A DNA stretch of 64,000 bases from CAVVMA01 sp963788205 (lineage in GTDB: Bacteria > Desulfobacterota > Binatia > Binatales > Binataceae), in contig CAWBGG010000004.1 in NCBI GenBank assembly GCA_963788205.1, positions 62,001 to 126,000 on the forward strand. Reading direction: 5' to 3'. A model generated the notes under the pieces. That model saw nothing but the letters and a program-made list of their open reading frames with translations. It ran no database searches and was not told where the DNA came from. Below, piece by piece: positions 45,566 to 54,047 of this stretch. The stretch's first letter is position 1; each line of letters opens with the position of its first letter. The translations under genes and the position numbers were made by a program.

Positions 45566-46348
45566 TTGGCGATCGAATTTCACAACCAGGCCGCATTGAT
45601 TACCGGCGGGACGCGCGGGCTGGGCCGCGCGATCTCGCTCGCCCTCGCCAGGCGCGGCGCCTGCGTCGCGATGAACTATCGCCGCAACGAGGAAGCCGCC
45701 GCCGAGGCGCTCGCCGAGGTCCGCAAGCTCTCGCCGCGCTCCATTTTGGTGAAGGGTGACCTCGAAGACGAAGCCGCGGCGCGTGCGATGGTCGCACAAG
45801 CGGCGCGCGAATTCGGCCGCGTCGACATTTTGATCGCCAACGCCGCGGCGACCGCCTTCAGGCCGCTGCTCGAGACCAAGCCCCACAACCTCGCGCGGAC
45901 CTTCAATCTAAGCGTAGGCGGCTTTGTCGCCGCGGTTCAGGAGGCGAGCCAAACGATGCCGGCGGGCGGCCGCGTCGTGATGATCTCGGGCATCGACTCC
46001 GTCCGCCATCTGCCCGGCCACGGCGTGCTGGGCGCGGCCAAGGCGGCGCTGGAGAGCATGGTCCGCGATTTCGCCTTCGAGTTGGGCCCGCGCGGAATCA
46101 CGGTCAACGGAATCAATCTGGGCTATATCGATACCGAGTCCGCGCGCTTCTACTCGTCGTACCTAAAAGATGACTTCGATTCGTTCAGCCACATATGCGC
46201 CGAGCGTTCGGCGCTAAAGCGCCTGCCAACACTGGAAGAGATCGCCAACTTCGTGACCCTGGTATGCGCCCCCGAAGCCAGCTACCTGACCGCGCAAACA
46301 ATCATGGTGGACGGCGGCCTAACGCTAAGCTTCCCCGCCGCCCGCTGA
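45566..46348 (+). CDS. SDR-family (FabL-like) protein lacking the usual catalytic Tyr
   Basis: A 260-residue short-chain dehydrogenase-like protein starting at a TTG at 45566. The cofactor loop is LITGGTRGLGRA and ANAAAT replaces NNAG, as in enoyl-ACP reductase FabL. The catalytic region reads MISGIDSVRHLPGHGVLGAAK: Lys is kept but neither the classical YxxxK Tyr nor the Tyr seven residues before the Lys (FabL type) is present, His occupying that place. The C-terminal GINLGYIDTES and TIMVDGGL are normal. It may have altered chemistry or be non-catalytic. Confidence 0.75.
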   Translation: MAIEFHNQAALITGGTRGLGRAISLALARRGACVAMNYRRNEEAAAEALAEVRKLSPRSILVKGDLEDEAAARAMVAQAAREFGRVDILIANAAATAFRPLLETKPHNLARTFNLSVGGFVAAVQEASQTMPAGGRVVMISGIDSVRHLPGHGVLGAAKAALESMVRDFAFELGPRGITVNGINLGYIDTESARFYSSYLKDDFDSFSHICAERSALKRLPTLEEIANFVTLVCAPEASYLTAQTIMVDGGLTLSFPAAR

Positions 46349-46419
46349 TTCTTCAAATTTCCCGTGTGAGTCGGTTCTCGTGTTGCCGTCGAAGGAGTGC
46401 CGACGAGCGGCTACCGCAG

Positions 46420-47973
46420 CTAACCGGCAGCAACTCGGCGTCCCGGCAACGCATCCTTCAGGAACTCGTTGAAGGACTCAGCAAGAAGTGCTCGACGAGC
46501 CTCCCAAAACTGTCCGGCCTGATCTATCGCCCAGAGATGACCGTCACTGGGCACGCACTGGCTCTTCAGAACTCTCCCGGGGATTCGCTTTAGATACACC
46601 TCTGGTCCCGATTGTCCGATCGATTTGTTTACGTCGCCTGCGATAAAAGCAATGTTGGCAACATTGTCCGCTGTCGATCGGACTTTCTCTGAAAACTGCG
46701 CGCGAGGAAGAATATGGTGCCGGTCGACTGAGGTCTGCAGAAGGACTTTTCCGCCGGTAAAGAAATCCAGAATCCCGCGGTGCATGCAGGCAATGTAGGC
46801 GGCAAGGAGCCCGCTTCTGTCATTCAAAGCGCCTGCGAAGTCGTCGGCGTCGGCTGTCAGGGACGAACGTATTTGGCGAAGGTTGGCCAGTAGCGCACCG
46901 ATCGGATCGGAGTCGCGGCATGCGCGCAAATCCTGGTCTAGGGTAGTTTCGCTGGAACCGCTATATCGATGCAGCAGCGCGGCGAGCGCAAGCCACGCCA
47001 CCAGAGCGCGGGACTCGCGTTGACGAGGCGGCGTGATCGCGCAGAGGACTATCAGCGGAACGAGGAGCGAACCTGACCAGAGGATCTCCATATTAACCAG
47101 CCCAAGCTCGCTCCGGACCAGCCCCATGGCCTGCTCAGTAGCCCGCTGAGTCTTGTTCCATGCCGATAGAACCTCGCTTCGCTCAAGTTCATGCAAAGGC
47201 GTCCGGCTTCTGCCGTCCGGCTGCGCCACGAAAGCGCAGGCGCGGAAGAGGTGCATGACATTCAGGCGTGTGAATCCATGATGTCTGAGACTTTCGAGAA
47301 ACGGCACAACCTCGTCCGCAATGAAGCCAGTGTGGCGCGCTGCGACCTTCGCGCTCTCGATGTCCTCTACCTTGAGGCGAACGCCGAGGGTGTTGATGCG
47401 AGTGAAAGCGTTGACAGCGTCATCAAAACTGTAATCCACCATCCGCACGAGTGGAACTTCGTATTCCAAGATGTCGCGCACCCTTTCAAACCCCGCTTCG
47501 CGCTTGTCCGCGAATGCTCCCCCATCCAAATTTCTTCGAAGCTGGCGGTAGAGATCGTCATCCCATAGATCGGCAACACGGAACCAGTTTCGGTCATTGC
47601 GGGTCGCGGCATTCGCCAAACGAAATGCATTTTCCTTTTCCTCAGGATGGAATACGACGTCGATACCTTCGTCGCCGTTCATCGTGCGGGCAAGGGTGAT
47701 GACGCGCTGCTGGCCGTCAATTAGCCAGCTCACGGTGGGGGCGTGCGTCGGTCGCGGATCTCTGCGGCGCGCTCTCGCTCCTTCGCTGCTTTCCCACAGC
47801 AAGAGAGACGAGATTGGGAAACCTCTATAAAGCGAATCAATAAGCTTAGGAGCCTTGCTCTTCTTCCAGACATACTCCCTCTGGAACTCTGGTATCACGA
47901 TATGGCCTGCGCGGTAGTCGGCCACGAGCTGCTTGACCTTAATTGTCTCGGGTTTCAGATGATGCTGAGTCAT
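46420..47973 (-). CDS. DUF262/HNH (GmrSD-like) protein
   Basis: A 517-residue protein. The N-terminal DUF262 ParB-like NTPase/nuclease domain is clear: VIPEFQREYVWKKSK, SLYRGFPISSLLLWE and WLIDGQQRVITL. The C-terminal part has an HNH-type nuclease motif, VDRHHILPRAQF, with NVANIAFIAGDVNKSIG behind it, as in DUF1524. This pairing is that of GmrSD-like type IV restriction enzymes, which cut glucosylated phage DNA, and of related single-gene defence proteins. It is alone here, on the minus strand, with no modification gene beside it. Defence is inferred. Confidence 0.85.
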   Translation of the reverse strand: MTQHHLKPETIKVKQLVADYRAGHIVIPEFQREYVWKKSKAPKLIDSLYRGFPISSLLLWESSEGARARRRDPRPTHAPTVSWLIDGQQRVITLARTMNGDEGIDVVFHPEEKENAFRLANAATRNDRNWFRVADLWDDDLYRQLRRNLDGGAFADKREAGFERVRDILEYEVPLVRMVDYSFDDAVNAFTRINTLGVRLKVEDIESAKVAARHTGFIADEVVPFLESLRHHGFTRLNVMHLFRACAFVAQPDGRSRTPLHELERSEVLSAWNKTQRATEQAMGLVRSELGLVNMEILWSGSLLVPLIVLCAITPPRQRESRALVAWLALAALLHRYSGSSETTLDQDLRACRDSDPIGALLANLRQIRSSLTADADDFAGALNDRSGLLAAYIACMHRGILDFFTGGKVLLQTSVDRHHILPRAQFSEKVRSTADNVANIAFIAGDVNKSIGQSGPEVYLKRIPGRVLKSQCVPSDGHLWAIDQAGQFWEARRALLAESFNEFLKDALPGRRVAAG

Positions 47974-48040
47974 GAAAGGTTACCCCCTCGCGCGCTTGTA
48001 GTCGAAAGAATCAAACCTCACCACTCTCACATGGCGCCCT

Positions 48041-48811
48041 TCACTTGCGCGCGCGGCGCACGACGCGCACGTTGCCCCATTTGCCGACTGCGCCCTGCCC
48101 GTGACATGACACGCTGCCTCGGCCGGGGTCGATATCTTTTTCGCTCATCAGGCCCATCGCCAGCGTGCACGGCCCCAGCTTGAACGGGACGTTGGAATAG
48201 CGCCGGACTTCGGCGCCGTCAATCGCAAAGGTGACGCAATCCGCGGCCGAATCATAGACGATCTCGTAATGGCGCATGCGGCCGGGCGCGTAGCCGTCGC
48301 GGATTTCCTCGAACAGGCAGAAGTAGCGCGGCCCGTGCGCGGTTGCGCCGTCGGGCACGCCGGGGAACGGCAGCCGGCCATAGACGGTCGCGGCCGCGTC
48401 GTTGCCGGCGAAAAAATCCAGCGCCGCGCCGCTCGAAAAATCCAGCACGTTGAACGAAACAAAACCGTCATAGAGATCGCCCGGCGCGCCGCGGACGATA
48501 GTGGCCGCCATGTCGATCGCAAAGCTGATCGTCCCGTCCGGCGGCGGCGCGAAGGTCCGAGCGCTGAAGTACATGTGCTTGGCGTTGTCGAGAAACTGAA
48601 TCGAATCGTGCCGGCGCGTGTAGGGCACCGCCGCCACGCGCAAAAAGCCGTCCTGCACGATCACGATCGCACCCGGCTCCTGGTACTGCCAGAAGCCGCC
48701 GTCGGGAGTCGGAAAGCCCGCGGGAATCCAGTCGCCCTCGCCGGTGATCACCGTGGCGAAGTTGGAGTAATCGATCGCTTCTTCCGCGGATAAGGCCGGC
48801 GCGTCGTCCAT
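48041..48811 (-). CDS. concanavalin-like (DUF6081-type) hypothetical protein
   Basis: A 256-residue protein started at the ATG at 48811, or possibly 48835. It is beta-rich with many aromatic residues (GGFWQYQEPGAIVIV, DNAKHMYFSARTF, DGTISFAIDMAA), consistent with a jelly-roll lectin-like fold. No signal peptide is seen. I recall similar proteins under a DUF6081-type name but cannot confirm it. Role unknown; possibly ligand binding. Confidence 0.55.
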   Translation of the reverse strand: MDDAPALSAEEAIDYSNFATVITGEGDWIPAGFPTPDGGFWQYQEPGAIVIVQDGFLRVAAVPYTRRHDSIQFLDNAKHMYFSARTFAPPPDGTISFAIDMAATIVRGAPGDLYDGFVSFNVLDFSSGAALDFFAGNDAAATVYGRLPFPGVPDGATAHGPRYFCLFEEIRDGYAPGRMRHYEIVYDSAADCVTFAIDGAEVRRYSNVPFKLGPCTLAMGLMSEKDIDPGRGSVSCHGQGAVGKWGNVRVVRRARK

Positions 48812-48866
48812 CGCGGTAAAGTGTTCCTGATTCAACCGCCCGAGGAAAGCACGCCCATCGCCGCTT

Positions 48867-48896
48867 TTGACCCGTTGCGGGAGCGCGACTTATAGT
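48867..48896 (+). promoter_or_regulatory. sigma70-like promoter TTGACC-N18-TATAGT
   Basis: -35 TTGACC at 48867-48872 and -10 TATAGT at 48891-48896, 21 bp before the DsbA-like start. It shares the 10-region TTATAGTGGCG with the promoter at 6405-6434. Confidence 0.5.
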
Positions 48897-48916
48897 GGCG
48901 ATCTAAGGGCCGAATT

Positions 48917-49528
48917 ATGAGCCTCAAGATCACGCTGTTCTCGGATTTCATCTGCCCCTTTTGCTATATCGGCTTCGCGACGCTGCGCGGGATGCGTGCC
49001 GAGTTCGATTTCGCTCTGGAGTGGCGCGGCTATCAGATTCATCCCGATTGGCCTGCCGAAGGGATGCCGGGTGAGCGGATGGGCGGTGAGGCCGCGCGCC
49101 ACGCGGCGTGGGAGCGAATCAACGCGCTGGCCGACTCGATCGAGCTGCCGATGCGTCCGCCGGCGATGCTGAGCAACTCGCGCCTGGCGCTCGAGGCCGC
49201 CGAGTTCGCTCTCGATGCCGGCAAGGGCGAGGAGTTTGAAGAGCGCGTCTATCGCGCCTATTTCAACGAGGGCGCGAACATCGGTGACATCTCGGTAGTC
49301 GGCGCGCTCGCCGCCGAAGCCGGGCTCGATCGCGCCCAACTCGAGGCCGCGCTCGCCTCGCGAAAGTATTCGCTCAAGGTAGAGAACAATGCGTTGATGG
49401 CGCATCAGCGCGGCATCGGTGGCGTGCCGACGTTTCTCATCAACGGCTTTTCGCTGGTGGGGGCGCAGAGTTCCGATGTGATGCGCCAGGTGATGCGCCG
49501 CGCCGCTGAGCGCCTGCCCGTGCAGTGA
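48917..49528 (+). CDS. DsbA-family (FrnE-like) thiol oxidoreductase
   Basis: A 203-residue protein of the cytoplasmic DsbA/FrnE group. The active site is FICPFCYIG with CPFC, and the cis-Pro loop is GGVPTFLI. A helical insert lies between. No signal peptide, so it acts in the cytoplasm, probably as a disulfide oxidase, isomerase or in polyketide-like oxidation. A TusA-like gene follows after 15 bp, suggesting a shared transcript and a link to thiol/sulfur handling. Confidence 0.9.
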   Translation: MSLKITLFSDFICPFCYIGFATLRGMRAEFDFALEWRGYQIHPDWPAEGMPGERMGGEAARHAAWERINALADSIELPMRPPAMLSNSRLALEAAEFALDAGKGEEFEERVYRAYFNEGANIGDISVVGALAAEAGLDRAQLEAALASRKYSLKVENNALMAHQRGIGGVPTFLINGFSLVGAQSSDVMRQVMRRAAERLPVQ

Positions 49529-49543
49529 GCGGAACGCCCCCAC

Positions 49544-49777
49544 GTGAAGGAAACCCGCGACGCCGTACGGCTCGACTTGAGGGGCGTGAAATGTCCTCTG
49601 AGCTGGGCCCATACCAAGGTGCGGCTGGAGAAAATGCGGCCCGGGCAGACGCTCGAAGTGCTGCTCGATGACCCGCGCGGCGCCCGCGACATCCCGCGCG
49701 CCGCCGAGGCAGAGGGTTATTCGGTGATCGAATCGGAGCAGCGCGCCGGCGTGTTCAGGGTGCGCATCGAGAAGTAG
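49544..49777 (+). CDS. TusA-family sulfur carrier (SirA-like)
   Basis: A 77-residue protein from a GTG. The signature is LDLRGVKCPLSWAHTKVRLE, where the Cys carries a persulfide in TusA; GQTLEVLLDDPRG completes the family pattern. TusA proteins move sulfur for tRNA thiolation, molybdenum cofactor or energy metabolism. Here the residue after CP is Leu-Ser instead of the common x-Pro. It is second in a likely operon with the DsbA-like gene. Confidence 0.85.
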   Translation: MKETRDAVRLDLRGVKCPLSWAHTKVRLEKMRPGQTLEVLLDDPRGARDIPRAAEAEGYSVIESEQRAGVFRVRIEK

Positions 49778-49790
49778 GTGGCGGCGCGCA

Positions 49791-49914
49791 GACAAATCGC
49801 TCCGCGTAGATTCCTCGCTTCAGCAACTTCCGCTCGGAATGACAAAATAAGAATCCTCGCTCCTTACCCGTCATCCCGAGCGAAGCGAGGGATCTACACG
49901 GAGCGGTTCTCCTT
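49791..49914. repeat. dispersed imperfect palindromic repeat
   Basis: About 120 bp with outer arms around ATCGCTCCGCGTAGATTCC and its complement near 49890, plus an inner GGAATGACA...TCATCCC core. Part of it recurs, inverted, at about 32759-32780. It separates two convergent genes. Confidence 0.7.
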
Positions 49915-51157
49915 ACAGCATCAGCCGCAGCCGATCGGCGAGGCGATGGAAAAATCCGCCCGGCGGGACGGCGCTTTGGGTCTCTATCGGCACTGACGCG
50001 CGTGGCTTGCCCTCGACCATTACCGACAGCTGGCCGACTTCGCTGCCCTTCGCGACCGGGGCCAGTAGATACTTCGCCTTGAGCGTGCTCGCCACGCTGA
50101 CCTTGTTGGCATCGCCGCGATCGACCGTCAGTATCGGCACTCCGACCGGTGCGATCGCGACCGCGTCGGCGGTTCCTTCGTAGACCTGCATCGTCGTCGG
50201 CACCGCGTTGCGCCATTCGGGCGTCACCGTCGCGAACGTTCTGAACGCCCAATCCAGCAGCTTTTCGGTCTCGACGCGCCGCTTCTCGGAGCTGCTGGTG
50301 CCCATCACCGCCGAAACCAGGTCCGTCCCGTTGGCGCTTGCAGTCGCCACCAGATGGTAGCCCGCTTCGGCGACGTGTCCGGTCTTAAGCCCGTTCACGC
50401 GCGAATCGTAGAACAGCAGCGTGTTGAAGTTGCGCTGCGCGATCTTGTGAAAGGTGTATTCCTTGGTCGAGGTGTAGCCGAGCGCCTCGGGGAATCGATC
50501 GACCAGCGCGCGCGCCAGCTTCACCATGTCGGCGGCGGTGGTGTACTGATCGGGCTCGGGCAATCCGTCGGGACTCGCAAAGCGGGTTTCATCCAGGCCC
50601 AGCTCGCGGCACTTGTCGTTCATCATCTTGACGAATGCGTCGCTGCTTCCCGCCAGGTACTCGGCCAGCGCAACGGCCGCGTCGTTGCCGGACGAAACCA
50701 TCAGCCCGTAGAGCAAATCGTGCACGCCCACGCGCTGCCCGACGTCCAGGAACATGCGCGACACTTCCTCGTCCATCGAAAGCCGCCAGGCCTCCTTGCT
50801 GACCGTTATCTGGGTGTCGAGCGCGATCGCGCCGCGATGGAGCGCGTCGAGCGTCAGGTAAAACGTCATGATCTTGGCGAGGCTGGCGGGCTGCATCCGC
50901 TGATGCTCGTTGAACGCGTAGAGCACCGCGCCGGACTTGCGATCGACCAGAATTGCGGACTTAGCATCGAGCGCGAACGGCGCCGGCCGATCGCCCAGCA
51001 CATGGATTTGGCTGAGCGCGATCACGTTTTCGGGATGCTCCACGCGCGCGCTGTGGTTGCCGTGCCGCGCGGCGAATGCGAGGCCGGCGGAGCATGCCAG
51101 CGCAACGGCGATTGTTGCCGGCGCGAATCTGAGGCGGAACCTGTGCGGGAAAGCCAT
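49913..51157 (-). CDS. dacC: D-alanyl-D-alanine carboxypeptidase (PBP5/6-like, S11)
   Basis: A 414-residue periplasmic D,D-carboxypeptidase that trims the terminal D-Ala of peptidoglycan stems. It has a signal segment (IAVALACSAGLAFAA), the active-site S92-x-x-K95 (ASLAKI), S156-G-N158 and K258-T-G260. A C-terminal beta domain and an amphipathic tail (GGFFHRLADRLRLML) for membrane attachment are as in PBP5. The ATG at 51157 avoids overlap with the upstream gene; an alternative at 51181 would overlap it by 16 bases. It follows the large membrane protein gene on the same strand, nine bases apart, so the pair is probably an operon. Confidence 0.9.
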   Translation of the reverse strand: MAFPHRFRLRFAPATIAVALACSAGLAFAARHGNHSARVEHPENVIALSQIHVLGDRPAPFALDAKSAILVDRKSGAVLYAFNEHQRMQPASLAKIMTFYLTLDALHRGAIALDTQITVSKEAWRLSMDEEVSRMFLDVGQRVGVHDLLYGLMVSSGNDAAVALAEYLAGSSDAFVKMMNDKCRELGLDETRFASPDGLPEPDQYTTAADMVKLARALVDRFPEALGYTSTKEYTFHKIAQRNFNTLLFYDSRVNGLKTGHVAEAGYHLVATASANGTDLVSAVMGTSSSEKRRVETEKLLDWAFRTFATVTPEWRNAVPTTMQVYEGTADAVAIAPVGVPILTVDRGDANKVSVASTLKAKYLLAPVAKGSEVGQLSVMVEGKPRASVPIETQSAVPPGGFFHRLADRLRLML

Positions 51158-51165
51158 TTCCGCGT

Positions 51166-53982
51166 TCAGCCGGGGCGGCATTCGGAATTGTCGGGAACCA
51201 AATCCTGCGTGGGCACGGTCTCCGGAATCTGGCCGGGCGGCTGCCATTGGAGATGCATCGAGGAGGTGCCCCAGATGTTGCGCTCGCCGGTTTCGATCGA
51301 ATGCTCGCCCGCGCTCAGATAGACGGTGCCCGAGTCGTTGGGTTTCGAGACATCGCCCGGATCGGCGATTACCGTCTTGTCGTCGATCTTGAGCCAGCCG
51401 AGATCGTCGGCGGTGATGAAGAAACGGTAGTCGCCGGCCGCCGGCGCGATGAGCTTGCCGCGCCATATAACCGCCGACGGCGACGGCAACGAGCCCAGAG
51501 CCACGATGTCGTCGAAATTGATCTCACTGTTGACGCGCCGGATATGAGGCGGAAAGTCGCCGTTCGGCCGCAGCCCTTCGTAGTAGCATCCCAGCAGCCC
51601 GTGCGGCTGGTCGATGCTCGGACGAACCAGCGGACCAAGCGTCGGCGGCAGGAACATCGCAGCGATCGCGATCGTGGCGCCGAGCTCCAGGCCGCGGCGG
51701 CTTTTGTCGTCCGGCTGCATGACCTTGCGCACCAGGTAGATCGCCCCCGCAATCCAGGCCGCTCCCAGCGGCCACAGTTGCAGGAATCCGGGCATCCGCA
51801 CCAGCTTGCCGAGATTGAAGGCGACCGAATCGCCGGCGATCGGCGGGCCGGCAAAATAGGTGCTCTTGTTGTAGGCCAGATCGCCGCGCAAGTACGCCGG
51901 CCATACGAAGTCGCGGAACGGATTGGCGTATTCATAGGGCAGATGCGGCTCGGTCGCGGTCGCCATCAGCATCATGAATACCGAGATCAGCGCGAGCGCG
52001 CAGAACAGCGGGTTGATCCGATTCGGCAGAAACGCTATCGCGAGCACCGCGAACGGCAGCACCGGCACGAAATGGCGCGGTCCCACCGCCGTCCCGCCGC
52101 CCCAATACACGATCGAGTCGCCGTACGAGGCATTGAGCAGCGTCATCGCGATCAGCGCGAAAGCCACCGCCGCGAATTCCGGCCGCAGATCGTCGCGCCG
52201 CCAGAAGTAATAGAGTCCCGGGATTACCAGCAGCAGGATCGGATTGCAGAAGAACAGGCCACGTTGCGGATCGAGCATGATGTCCCACAGGATCGAGAGA
52301 TGGGGATAGGTCACGCCGGCGAAGCCCTTGGCCTGCGCGGCAAAACGATCGCTGCCGGGCAGCATGTAAGCCTCGTAACTCAGGAAGAAGGCGCTGCTGA
52401 AGGCGAACTTGTTGTACAACATCAGCAGGTCAGCGACCACGGTCGCGCCGGCGAAGAAAGTCAGGACTTTGCTCCATCCCTTAAGCCGCCACAGCGCGTA
52501 ACCGCCGACCGTCGCGGCAAGCAGGAACGTAGGGTAGTCGCACAGCACGCCCCATCCCGCCAGCAGGCCGGGGAACAGGCTGTGCCACCACGGCGCGTCG
52601 TCATCCTGCGGCATCGCGAGCAGGTAAAACGCCGCGAACTCGCACAGCGCCGCGATCGGCTCGGAGGTGAACTCGGTCGCGTACGGAAACATGATCGTCC
52701 CGAACGCGAGCGTTAGTCCCAGCGCCACCGCGCGCGTGCTGTTCGCGCCCATCATCAGCGCCAGCCGGTAGACCAGTACCGCCATGATCGCGACGACCGT
52801 GCTGACCGTGGCGACCGTGACTAGGTAGGTGGCGAACGCCCAGTAAAATCCGCTCGGCGGTGAAAGCACGATCCCCAGCAGCGTGGTGATAATGGTCCAC
52901 GGGACCAGCCCGGTGAACGCGCCGCCGGGCGCCTTGTTGGAATAGATATGCGAATTGAGCTGGACGATGTCGGCGGTGTTGTAGCCGGCGAAACCGTCGA
53001 TCCAGAGCGAGTGGCGCTCGAGGATCGAGCGAATCAGATCGATCCGCGACGCGGTGCTGTGATCCGAGGCCTGGTAGAAATAGGCGAAAGTGACGATGCA
53101 GATCAGGAAGAGCGCGATCTCAGTTTCGCGATTCGATTTTTCCGCTGCCGAGATAATTCTCCGCGGCGCCGCCGTAGCCATCGCGCGGCGGATTTTCTCC
53201 AGCCACTGCGACGGCGTCCCGGTGTCGCTGCGCGACGCGAACAGGCCGAAAAGCACCACCATCGCGGCCAGGAACAGCGCCGTGACTTGGCCCGTGCCCG
53301 CTGCTCCCGCAGGCGTCGATTCGGTGGCTGCCGGCGCCTCCGCGCTGACGTTCCGGATAACGTCGAGGTCGTATTTATAGGCCGTGTCGGCGGGCGGTTG
53401 GTCGACCTTGACGCCCTTCACATCGCGGCAGAAAACCTTGCCGATGTTGAGCGCGGCGAATCCGCCCGAGCGGCATCCCAGAATCACGTCGGCACCCCCG
53501 GCGCCCGCCTTGAGGTAGAAGCCGACCGTCGTCCAATCAGTCGTGCCGTGGAGCTGATCGGAAATTATCCCGTCTTCGATCACCGATAAATTGGCGCCGG
53601 TGTTGTCCGATGGCACGCCTTCCGCGCGCATGCTGGCCGTGAAGTGGTACCATCCCGTGCCGATGTGCACCTTTTGAATCCATCGCGCGTCGTTGCCCTT
53701 GACGCTCGCAATCTCCAGCTCGCCCGGTCCCGTGCCCGTGTGATGCCAGGTATAGGTGCTGAACTCGGGACCATTCTGCCACGCGTCGCCCTGCCAGTGA
53801 TCGGGTGACTCGCCGGTCCCTTTGGACAGATCGCCGTTGACGACCACGTTGTCGTTGGCCACTTTGCCGGCGGCCACTTTGTCGTCGGCGCCGGCGCGCC
53901 GCGCGCCGGCCAGCATCAGGCACGCGGCTATCAACGCGATCCACCATCGCCGTCCAATTGCGCCGCCGATCATCGCCGGCGC
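51166..53982 (-). CDS. envelope GT39-like membrane protein with N-terminal carbohydrate-binding and C-terminal PA14 domains
   Basis: About 938 residues from the ATG at 53982. After a signal (WWIALIAACLMLAG) an N-terminal beta domain (about 40-190) contains WIQKVHIGTGWYHFTASMRA and GTTDWTTVGFYLKAG, like a galactose-binding module. About 12 membrane helices follow, with a GT39/PMT-like periplasmic loop carrying SLWIDGFAGYNTADIVQ and KAPGGAF. The C-terminal 115 residues form a PA14-like domain (APAAGDYRFFITADDLGWL). This triple architecture is unusual. The N-terminal domain is homologous to the stand-alone protein at 55518-56222. It may glycosylate or modify an envelope sugar; catalytic residues cannot be confirmed. 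Confidence 0.7.
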   Translation of the reverse strand, partial: APAMIGGAIGRRWWIALIAACLMLAGARRAGADDKVAAGKVANDNVVVNGDLSKGTGESPDHWQGDAWQNGPEFSTYTWHHTGTGPGELEIASVKGNDARWIQKVHIGTGWYHFTASMRAEGVPSDNTGANLSVIEDGIISDQLHGTTDWTTVGFYLKAGAGGADVILGCRSGGFAALNIGKVFCRDVKGVKVDQPPADTAYKYDLDVIRNVSAEAPAATESTPAGAAGTGQVTALFLAAMVVLFGLFASRSDTGTPSQWLEKIRRAMATAAPRRIISAAEKSNRETEIALFLICIVTFAYFYQASDHSTASRIDLIRSILERHSLWIDGFAGYNTADIVQLNSHIYSNKAPGGAFTGLVPWTIITTLLGIVLSPPSGFYWAFATYLVTVATVSTVVAIMAVLVYRLALMMGANSTRAVALGLTLAFGTIMFPYATEFTSEPIAALCEFAAFYLLAMPQDDDAPWWHSLFPGLLAGWGVLCDYPTFLLAATVGGYALWRLKGWSKVLTFFAGATVVADLLMLYNKFAFSSAFFLSYEAYMLPGSDRFAAQAKGFAGVTYPHLSILWDIMLDPQRGLFFCNPILLLVIPGLYYFWRRDDLRPEFAAVAFALIAMTLLNASYGDSIVYWGGGTAVGPRHFVPVLPFAVLAIAFLPNRINPLFCALALISVFMMLMATATEPHLPYEYANPFRDFVWPAYLRGDLAYNKSTYFAGPPIAGDSVAFNLGKLVRMPGFLQLWPLGAAWIAGAIYLVRKVMQPDDKSRRGLELGATIAIAAMFLPPTLGPLVRPSIDQPHGLLGCYYEGLRPNGDFPPHIRRVNSEINFDDIVALGSLPSPSAVIWRGKLIAPAAGDYRFFITADDLGWLKIDDKTVIADPGDVSKPNDSGTVYLSAGEHSIETGERNIWGTSSMHLQWQPPGQIPETVPTQDLVPDNSECRPG

Positions 53983-54047
53983 CATCCTTGATTGACCTCG
54001 CAGGTTCACGGTGTTTATGCTTTACTCGTTTTTTCGGTGACGGCAAA

